This document shows, piece by piece, positions 1 through 4,985 of a stretch of DNA of 8,559 nt (position 1 is the stretch's first letter; each line of letters opens with the position of its first letter). Under the pieces are notes generated by a model. The model was not told the origin of the DNA and did no database searches. It worked only from the letters and a program-made list of their open reading frames with translations. The DNA comes from Bacteroidia bacterium (GTDB lineage: Bacteria; Bacteroidota; Bacteroidia; NS11-12g; UBA955): assembly GCA_014376345.1 (NCBI GenBank), contig JACMRS010000303.1:1-8559 (forward strand), written 5' to 3'. A program made the translations under genes and the position numbers.

Positions 1-34
1 CTTTCAAATTTTGTTTCCTTTCAAAAAAGGACTG

Positions 35-64
35 CAAAGGTAACACCTTTTATTCTAAATACAA
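35..64 (-). promoter_or_regulatory. Minus-strand promoter P1 (Bacteroidota type)
   Basis: Read on the minus strand, a TTG at 62-64 is followed after exactly 19 nt by TACCTTTG (35-42). This fits the Bacteroidota pattern of a -33 TTG and a -7 TAnnTTTG. It is the promoter nearest the left edge. The sequence after its -7 box differs from the other three: it runs into a short hairpin at 16-31 rather than the shared CTCCCGTTCTGA-type block. Confidence 0.6.
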
Positions 65-124
65 AAAAAACTTTAACTTTTTTTTTCGTGTCTAAAACAC
101 TTCGTCAATTTCAGAACGGGAGTG

Positions 125-154
125 CAAAAGTAATACTTTATTTTAATACTGCAA
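125..154 (-). promoter_or_regulatory. Minus-strand promoter P2 (Bacteroidota type)
   Basis: On the minus strand, TTG at 152-154, a 19-nt spacer and TACTTTTG at 125-132. The bases just downstream of the -7 box (109-124), which should be the first transcribed bases, are identical to those of P4 and nearly identical to those of P3. The -33/-7 geometry is the same as in P1 and P4. Confidence 0.65.
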
Positions 155-231
155 ACAATTTTTTTAAAATCTGCAGATATCTTCTTAAAGCCTCTGTTTT
201 TACAACTTCTATCCTGATCAGAACGGGGGTG

Positions 232-263
232 CAAATATAATACTTTTCTTTTCAATAAAACAA
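232..263 (-). promoter_or_regulatory. Minus-strand promoter P3 (Bacteroidota type, longer spacer)
   Basis: On the minus strand, TATATTTG at 232-239 with a candidate TTG at 261-263. The spacer is 21 nt, two longer than in the other three units. Comparison with P2 shows the spacers share sequence, with about two extra bases in P3. This could make P3 weaker, or the true -33 contact may differ. The downstream block at 219-231 matches P2 and P4 with one change (a G for an A). Confidence 0.5.
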
Positions 264-350
264 ATTAAATTTTAACTTAATTCACATTTTTTTATTAAAA
301 AATATTAACTCTGTACTCTTAACTAAACAGTCTCTTTCAGAACGGGAGTG

Positions 351-380
351 CAAAAGTAACTATATATTTTAATCCTGCAA
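351..380 (-). promoter_or_regulatory. Minus-strand promoter P4 (Bacteroidota type)
   Basis: On the minus strand, TTG at 378-380, a 19-nt spacer and TACTTTTG at 351-358. It is the promoter furthest from the left edge, and its core plus downstream block (335-359) is an exact copy of that at P2. A transcript from here would read through P3, P2 and P1 before leaving the window. Confidence 0.65.
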
Positions 381-540
381 CATTATTCTCAATTATTTTT
401 AGTAATGATTGTTTTAATACTCCTTCAAACCTTCCTAAACCCTACGTAGCACGGGATATTAGCAAATAAAACTTTTTTTAAAATTTATTGAAAAAATCAA
501 GCCAACTAAACGTTTATAGACTTTAAATCCCAATATTAAT

Positions 541-1266
541 CTAACTGTACTTTACTTCTGTCAGATATAATCCTTCTGCAGGCATACTCTTTCCTGCCTT
601 ACAACGGTCCTTAGATTTAATAATAGCTTCAAAATCACTAATATCTATCTTATTCTCGCCAACTAAAACCATTGTTCCGGTTATAGCCCTCACCATATTG
701 CGCAAAAATCTGTTTGCACTTATCTCGAAAACCATTAACCCATTCTCTAAATACCACTCCGCCTTTGTCAGATCACATATAAATGTACTTACATTAGTAC
801 TGGTCTTGCTGAAACACTGAAAATCTTTCTTGCCATACAACAGTTTGGACGCTTCATTCATCCTGTCTATATCAAGTGGCTTATATAAACGTGCAGCATT
901 ACCAAAAACAAATGGATCCTTATTAAAGGATATATAATAATGATATGTTCTGCTGATTGCCGCAAACCGGGCATTGAAATTTTCTGCTACTACCTTTAAA
1001 CTCTTCGCTGCAATGTCAAATGGAAGCACTCTGTTGAGTATCCTTAAAAAATCATTGTCAATTTCTTTATCGGTATCGAAATGCAAAAAGAACTGCTTTG
1101 CATGCACTCCTGCATCTGTTCTACCACAACCAACGCAAAACGTGGGATGTCTTAATATAATACCAAGTGCCTTATTAACCTCCGCTTGTACAGTATTAAC
1201 ATTAGGCTGCAACTGCCAACCTCCGTAATTCGTGCCCGAATAGGCTATTTCAAGCAGATAACGCAA
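541..1266 (-). CDS. truA: tRNA pseudouridine(38-40) synthase TruA
   Basis: Isomerises uridine to pseudouridine at positions 38-40 in the anticodon stem-loop of many tRNAs; a cytosolic enzyme needing no cofactor. The 241-residue product has the usual TruA length. The N-terminal strand MRYLLEIAYSGTNYGGWQ is typical, and the catalytic Asp is D51 in GCGRTDAGVHA. The C-terminal half carries the FLRNMVRAITGTMVLVG segment expected of the family. The start is a TTG at 1264-1266. No in-frame ATG lies between it and the upstream in-frame stop at 1288-1290, and the next internal Met lies beyond the catalytic Asp, so TTG is the best choice. The gene starts 4 nt after the thiolase stop, with a weak purine-rich stretch (AAAGAG) upstream, so the two are very likely cotranscribed and perhaps coupled. 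Family assignment is secure; the non-ATG start is inferred. Confidence 0.96.
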   Translation of the reverse strand: MRYLLEIAYSGTNYGGWQLQPNVNTVQAEVNKALGIILRHPTFCVGCGRTDAGVHAKQFFLHFDTDKEIDNDFLRILNRVLPFDIAAKSLKVVAENFNARFAAISRTYHYYISFNKDPFVFGNAARLYKPLDIDRMNEASKLLYGKKDFQCFSKTSTNVSTFICDLTKAEWYLENGLMVFEISANRFLRNMVRAITGTMVLVGENKIDISDFEAIIKSKDRCKAGKSMPAEGLYLTEVKYS

Positions 1267-1270
1267 CCTG

Positions 1271-2470
1271 TTAAACTCTTTCGTAAATTACTGCTAGTCC
1301 CTGCCCTACTCCTATACACATGGTAGCCAGTCCGTATTTTACTTCAGGCCTTTTTACCATTTCATGCAACAGAGTTGTAGATATACGTGCGCCGCTGCCT
1401 CCCAAAGGATGTCCAATGGCAATTGAACCGCCGTTTACGTTTATAATAGATGGATCAATTCCTAACTCATCGATACAGGCAAGAGATTGTGATGCAAATG
1501 CCTCATTTAACTCTGCAAGATTGATATCAGAAACCTGCAATCCTGCGCGCTCCAAAGCTTTGCGGGTTGCCGGAACAGGTCCTATCCCCATAATTTCGGG
1601 ATGCACTCCTGCTGCGGCATAGCTCACAACCTTTGCAATGGGCTTTAATCCATACTTCTCTACAAAATTACCGGATGCCATTAATAATACAGATGCTCCG
1701 TCATTTATTCCTGATGAATTACCTGCAGTTACTGTTCCTCCTTTTTTAAAGGCGGGCTTTAACTGTCCAAGAACTTCAACTGAACTTAATCTGGGTTGCT
1801 CATCAGTATCAAAAACTGTTGTCTCTCCTTTTTTTAATGAAACTGTTACCGGCACAATTTCATCTTTAAACTTTCCTGCTTCCTGTGCTGCTTTCCATTT
1901 AGATTGCGATTCACTTGCAAACCTGTCTTGCCTTTCGCGACTAATTGAATATTTTTCTGCTACATTTTCCGCTGTTTCTCCCATTGTATAAGGATAGTAA
2001 AGTTCTGAAAGTGCAGGATTTGTAAACCTCCATCCTATTGTTGTATCATGCATTTCGGGAGTTCTTCCAAAAGCTGCAGGCGATTTAGCCATTACAAATG
2101 GTGCCCTGGTCATACTTTCTACACCGCCTGCTATAAACAAATCACCATGACCGAGCATAATAGCTTGTGCCGCATTTATAATTGCCTGCAACCCGCTTGC
2201 GCAAAGTCTGTTTACAGTAAATCCACTAACTGATACGGGTAAACCTGCCAGTAACGAAGCCATTCTGGCAACGTTTCTATTGTCCTCACCAGCCTGATTG
2301 GCTGCTCCAAGTATTACTTCTTCCGTTTGATTGAAATCTACCTGAGAATTTCTTGACATCAGTCCTTTAATAGCCTCAGCGGCCAGATCATCGGGTCTTG
2401 AATGTGCGAGAGATCCTCCGTATCGGCCAACAGCAGTACGAACAGCATCAATTATATAGACAGTTTGCAT
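1271..2470 (-). CDS. Thiolase, acetyl-CoA acyltransferase / 3-oxoadipyl-CoA thiolase-like
   Basis: Type I degradative thiolase that cleaves a 3-oxoacyl-CoA with CoA to give acetyl-CoA and a shortened acyl-CoA; cytosolic. Counting from the ATG at 2468-2470 (399 residues), the nucleophilic Cys is C90 in NRLCASG. The NEAF motif, H354 in GGSIAIGHPLGGSG and the general-base C385 in CIGVGQG complete the active site. The segments AANQAGEDNRNVARMA and TTIGWRF resemble the PcaF/PaaJ (3-oxoadipyl-CoA) branch, but no other aromatic-degradation gene is nearby, so fatty-acid beta-oxidation is equally possible and I give no symbol. A longer reading from a TTG at 2483-2485 adds five residues. I reject it because that codon lies next to a -7-like TATCTTTG (2475-2482) and the extension overlaps the box. 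truA follows after 4 nt. Confidence 0.93.
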   Translation of the reverse strand: MQTVYIIDAVRTAVGRYGGSLAHSRPDDLAAEAIKGLMSRNSQVDFNQTEEVILGAANQAGEDNRNVARMASLLAGLPVSVSGFTVNRLCASGLQAIINAAQAIMLGHGDLFIAGGVESMTRAPFVMAKSPAAFGRTPEMHDTTIGWRFTNPALSELYYPYTMGETAENVAEKYSISRERQDRFASESQSKWKAAQEAGKFKDEIVPVTVSLKKGETTVFDTDEQPRLSSVEVLGQLKPAFKKGGTVTAGNSSGINDGASVLLMASGNFVEKYGLKPIAKVVSYAAAGVHPEIMGIGPVPATRKALERAGLQVSDINLAELNEAFASQSLACIDELGIDPSIINVNGGSIAIGHPLGGSGARISTTLLHEMVKRPEVKYGLATMCIGVGQGLAVIYERV

Positions 2471-2474
2471 CCGG

Positions 2475-2482
2475 CAAAGATA
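2475..2482 (-). promoter_or_regulatory. -7 promoter box for the thiolase-truA unit
   Basis: Minus-strand TATCTTTG matches TAnnTTTG exactly, and only four bases (CCGG) separate it from the ATG at 2470. The transcript would start at or within a few bases of the start codon. No TTG sits at the 19-nt spacing upstream, so the -33 element is weak or absent. That lowers confidence. Confidence 0.5.
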
Positions 2483-2569
2483 CAATCTGACATTGATTAA
2501 ATTCTATAGCTTATTACAGACCATTTGTCTTGAATTGGCATAATTTGCATTTTATCAAATGAAACCGTC

Positions 2570-2577
2570 TATTTTTG
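2570..2577 (+). promoter_or_regulatory. -7 promoter box for the DUF4293 gene
   Basis: Plus-strand TATTTTTG matches TAnnTTTG, and four bases (CAGG) separate it from the ATG at 2582. A possible TTG at 2545-2547 leaves a 22-nt spacer, longer than usual. As with the divergent thiolase promoter, the message would have almost no leader. Confidence 0.5.
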
Positions 2578-2581
2578 CAGG

Positions 2582-3064
2582 ATGATACAAAGACGACAGT
2601 CCATTTTTCTTTTGCTGATAGTTATCAGCTCATTCGTGATGATTTTTTCCGGTAAACCTTTTGCAGTTTTAACCAGTAATTCACTAAATATAGAAGTGGG
2701 TTTTAAGGAATCTGTGATTAAAAGTATTGCTGCACCTCAATTTCCTGTAATGCATTCACATCTGCTTTTAACACTTCATATCTCACTTGATGCTTTAATT
2801 GCAGGTATGTCAATATTTTTATTCAATAAAAGAAAACTGCAATTAAAGATTACGATAATAAACTTTATCTTAATATTTGCCCTTTACGGCACAATGATTT
2901 ATACCCTAAATGATGTTTCAGCAAAATTCATAAAAAGCGCAAGTGACACACAATTTACTTCATTATGCGCTTATCCTTTAATTCTGCTTGCATTAAATTT
3001 TATTGCTTACAGGGGAATTAAAAAAGATATTGATCTTGTAAGTTCTGCAGACAGACTGCGTTAA
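2582..3064 (+). CDS. DUF4293 family membrane protein
   Basis: A 160-residue integral inner-membrane protein of unknown function. The start MIQRRQSIFLLL and the end IKKDIDLVSSADRLR are the hallmarks of DUF4293, a family I know only from Bacteroidota. Four hydrophobic segments are visible: about residues 7-27, 60-82, 88-110 and 127-145. A roughly 30-residue loop between the first two is probably extracytoplasmic. The last 15 or so residues are charged and probably cytoplasmic. The ATG is fixed by a -7 box 4 nt upstream. It is the only plus-strand gene here, divergent from the thiolase and convergent with purA, whose stop it overlaps by 4 nt. No enzymatic motif is apparent. Confidence 0.9.
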   Translation: MIQRRQSIFLLLIVISSFVMIFSGKPFAVLTSNSLNIEVGFKESVIKSIAAPQFPVMHSHLLLTLHISLDALIAGMSIFLFNKRKLQLKITIINFILIFALYGTMIYTLNDVSAKFIKSASDTQFTSLCAYPLILLALNFIAYRGIKKDIDLVSSADRLR

Positions 3065-4344
3065 GCAGTAGCTGAAAGTCTCATTATAGTTTGTTCTCTG
3101 TCGGGACCAACTGATATGATTGATATTGGCATATTAAGTTCTTTTTCAAGAAACCTTAAATAAACCATGAAATTTTCCGGGAGATCAGAAAGATTTCTAC
3201 AAACAGTAATATCTTCTTCCCAACCTTTAAATTCCTTATAAACAGGTTTAACATCAGTTGTACAAAGGTCGAAAGGAACCTGATCTGTTTCAATTCCACC
3301 CGCATTATAACCGGTACAAACTTTTACAGTTTCAAATCCGCTCAGTACATCGCTTTTCATCATAATCAGCTCATTTACGCCGCTCAGCATGATAGCATAC
3401 CTGAGTGCCACTAAATCAAGCCACCCACAACGCCTTGGTCTTCCGGTGGTAGCACCAAATTCATTGCCTTTTTTACGAAGGTTTTCACCAATTTCATCTT
3501 CAAGTTCTGTAGGAAACGGACCGCTACCAACTCTGGTACAGTAAGCTTTAAAGATTCCGCTTACTTTTCCAATAACCTGTGGTGCTATTCCAAGTCCTGT
3601 ACAAGCTCCGCCACTGCTGGTATTTGAGGATGTAACATAGGGATACGATCCGAAATCTATGTCAAGCATGCTACCCTGAGCGCCTTCTGCAAGTATTTTT
3701 TTAGTTGAAAGTTCCTGGTTAACAAAATATTCACTGTCGATAAACGTAAATTTTTTAAGGAAATCACAAGCTTCGAAAAATTCTGCTTCAAGACTGTTAA
3801 GATCAAAATCTGAATATTGATAAAAAGAAATCAAACCTATATGTTCTTCTTTAATATGCTCATATTTTTTCTTGAAATCAGGAGTTTGAAGATCTCCGAT
3901 TCTCAAGCCATTTCTGCCAATTTTATCTCTGTAAGTCGGACCAATACCTCTTAATGTTGATCCTATTTTATCATTACCTTTTGCAAACTCACTTGCAGCA
4001 TCAAGAAGTCTGTGAGTTGGCAATATGATATGTGCCTTACGTGAAATACGCAGACTTTTTACCACATCTATTCCTGAATCCTGAATACGTTCAATTTCTG
4101 CTTTAATACGAACCGGATCTATAACAACGCCATTACCAATTAAATTAAGGCAAGTTGGATGAAATATTCCGGAAGGAATGGTATTAAGTACATGCTTGGT
4201 GCCATTAAATTCAAGAGAATGCCCTGCATTTGGTCCACCCTGAAAACGTGCAACAATATCATACTTTGGTGTTAGAAAATCTGCAATCTTGCCTTTTCCC
4301 TCGTCGCCCCACTGGAGCCCTAAAACTACATCTACTTTATTCAT
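3061..4344 (-). CDS. purA: Adenylosuccinate synthetase
   Basis: Catalyses IMP + aspartate + GTP to adenylosuccinate + GDP + phosphate, the first committed step from IMP to AMP; cytosolic homodimer. The 427-residue length is standard. Visible signatures are the N-terminal P-loop-like GDEGKGK (13-19) with catalytic D14, GGPNAGH with catalytic H42, the IMP-binding STLRGIGPTYRDK region, LAEGAQGSMLDIDFGSYPYVTSS without gaps, and GATTGRPRRCGW. The C-terminal half is intact and nothing catalytic is missing. Its ATG overlaps the fur stop codon (ATGA at 4341-4344), so translation is probably coupled to fur, and no separate promoter is evident. Its stop shares a TTAA with the convergent DUF4293 stop, with no terminator between the two genes. 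Confidence 0.98.
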   Translation of the reverse strand: MNKVDVVLGLQWGDEGKGKIADFLTPKYDIVARFQGGPNAGHSLEFNGTKHVLNTIPSGIFHPTCLNLIGNGVVIDPVRIKAEIERIQDSGIDVVKSLRISRKAHIILPTHRLLDAASEFAKGNDKIGSTLRGIGPTYRDKIGRNGLRIGDLQTPDFKKKYEHIKEEHIGLISFYQYSDFDLNSLEAEFFEACDFLKKFTFIDSEYFVNQELSTKKILAEGAQGSMLDIDFGSYPYVTSSNTSSGGACTGLGIAPQVIGKVSGIFKAYCTRVGSGPFPTELEDEIGENLRKKGNEFGATTGRPRRCGWLDLVALRYAIMLSGVNELIMMKSDVLSGFETVKVCTGYNAGGIETDQVPFDLCTTDVKPVYKEFKGWEEDITVCRNLSDLPENFMVYLRFLEKELNMPISIISVGPDREQTIMRLSATA

Positions 4345-4844
4345 ACTTCTTCAATTACAGGTTTATTACAGGTAACACAATTATTTTCTTCATTTAGAAT
4401 TGGCTTGGCATATAAGTTCAAACTATGGTGAGCAACTTTAAAGCCTAGCAACTCGCCCATAGTATTGTTAATTTGCTGAATACGTGGATCACAAAACTCA
4501 CAAACCCTTCCGCATTTTATGCAAATCAGGTGATCATGTTGTCTGAATCCGTAAGCTTGCTCAAACTGAGCGATATTCAATCCGAACTGATGTTTTTTAA
4601 CCAGTCCGCAATCGAGCAAAAGATCGAGGGTATTGTAAACTGTTGCACGGCTTACGTGATAATTCCGGGTTTTCATTTGTCCGTAAAGCGCATCTACATC
4701 AAAATGTACTTTGTTTGAGTATATTTCATCGAGGATTGCATAACGTTCAGGTGTTTTTCGCTGCTTTTTGCGTTCGAGGTATGATGTAAAGATTTGCCTT
4801 ACCTCTGATTTTACCAATTTTGTTTTATCGTCTTTAACAGACAT
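4341..4844 (-). CDS. Fur family transcriptional regulator
   Basis: A metal-dependent winged-helix repressor of the Fur/Zur/PerR group, 167 residues from the ATG at 4842-4844. After a short charged N-terminal extension comes RKTPERYAILDEIYS, the usual opening of the DNA-binding domain, then the recognition helix region SRATVYNTLDLL (about 65-76). The dimerisation domain carries HDHLICIKCG and a C-terminal CVTC. C108/C111 and C156/C159 form the two CxxC pairs of the structural zinc site. Which effector it senses (Fe, Zn or peroxide) cannot be decided from sequence by eye. A 7-residue longer form from a TTG at 4863-4865 is unlikely because that TTG is part of the -7 box TATCTTTG. It is the first gene of a probable fur-purA operon. 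Confidence 0.93.
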   Translation of the reverse strand: MSVKDDKTKLVKSEVRQIFTSYLERKKQRKTPERYAILDEIYSNKVHFDVDALYGQMKTRNYHVSRATVYNTLDLLLDCGLVKKHQFGLNIAQFEQAYGFRQHDHLICIKCGRVCEFCDPRIQQINNTMGELLGFKVAHHSLNLYAKPILNEENNCVTCNKPVIEEV

Positions 4845-4862
4845 GATTCTTGAAATAAAGAG

Positions 4863-4870
4863 CAAAGATA
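4863..4870 (-). promoter_or_regulatory. -7 promoter box for fur-purA
   Basis: Minus-strand TATCTTTG, an exact TAnnTTTG, ends 18 nt upstream of the fur ATG and would give a short leader of roughly 15 nt. There is no exact TTG at the 19-nt spacing (the trinucleotide there reads TTC), so the -33 element is imperfect. I see no convincing 19-bp Fur-box palindrome around it, so autoregulation is not shown. Confidence 0.5.
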
Positions 4871-4926
4871 ATGTAGAAAAGCAGGTTCTGAAATTTTAAT
4901 CCATAATTTAATCCCCATAAAATAAC

Positions 4927-4958
4927 AAAAAAAAGGCGCCGGAATAAATCCCGACGCC
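4927..4958 (-). terminator. Rho-independent terminator of the surface protein gene
   Basis: On the minus strand, a GC-rich stem (4951-4958 pairing with 4935-4942, eight positions with one C-A mismatch, 8-nt loop) is followed directly by eight U (A run at 4927-4934). It lies about 28 nt after the stop at 4986 and before the fur promoter, so it separates the large gene from fur-purA. There is no T tract on the other side, so it works in one direction only. Confidence 0.88.
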
Positions 4959-4985
4959 CTTGGTTGAGTATATTAAAGGTTTTGC

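Larger units (their letters stand above)
109..359. repeat. Direct repeat: two exact 25-nt copies and one diverged copy
   Basis: Positions 109-133 and 335-359 are identical over 25 nt, with core cagaacgggagtgcaaaa. A third copy at 219-242 differs from the P2 copy at three of 24 positions, and similarity with P2 continues for roughly another dozen bases. Each copy covers a -7 box plus the start of the predicted transcript. The array therefore looks like duplicated promoters, not a CRISPR or a site-specific recombination site. Confidence 0.8.
1..540. other. Non-coding, AT-rich region with minus-strand promoter array
   Basis: No convincing protein gene is present. The stretch is strongly AT-rich and holds four minus-strand promoter-like units, at about 35-64, 125-154, 232-263 and 351-380, all firing toward the left edge. 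Between 381 and 540, downstream of truA, I see A/T runs and no clear stem-plus-U-tract terminator. A 6-bp hairpin (16-21 pairing with 26-31, loop of four) lies just downstream of the leftmost promoter, so it would be in the transcribed leader. The gene served by these promoters lies beyond position 1. An rRNA or tRNA operon or another very highly expressed gene is plausible, but this is inference. Confidence 0.8.

Noticed and set aside
73..255. 60-codon minus-strand reading frame in the left intergenic region
   Set aside because: It runs across promoter units P2 and P3, has the low-complexity Lys/Phe-rich composition of AT-rich non-coding DNA, and shows no family resemblance.
109..360. Repeats at the left edge as a CRISPR array
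   Set aside because: Only three copies, one diverged, with unequal spacing of about 107 and 119 nt; each copy coincides with a -7 box, so duplicated promoters explain them better.
443..458. Possible terminator of truA around ccctacgtagcacggg
   Set aside because: Only a 3-bp outer stem pairs, with an internal TACGTA palindrome and no following U tract on the minus strand.
974..2233. Plus-strand reading frames opposite truA and the thiolase (974-1228, 1320-1622, 1638-1991, 2048-2233)
   Set aside because: They are antisense shadows of well-supported minus-strand enzymes with intact motifs and have no recognisable protein features.
2471..2485. Five-residue N-terminal extension of the thiolase from a TTG
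   Set aside because: It overlaps the -7 box, and the family N-terminus fits the ATG at 2470.
2543..2560. Small inverted repeat (ATTTG, 8-nt loop, CAAAT) in the divergent promoter region
   Set aside because: A 5-bp arm made mostly of A/T is expected by chance in this composition; no second copy supports an operator.
4473..4718. Plus-strand reading frame opposite the Fur-family gene
   Set aside because: Antisense shadow of a gene with intact CxxC and helix-turn-helix motifs.
4845..4865. Seven-residue N-terminal extension of the Fur-family protein from a TTG
   Set aside because: That TTG is part of the TATCTTTG promoter box, so it would not be transcribed from this promoter; the ATG at 4844 is preferred.
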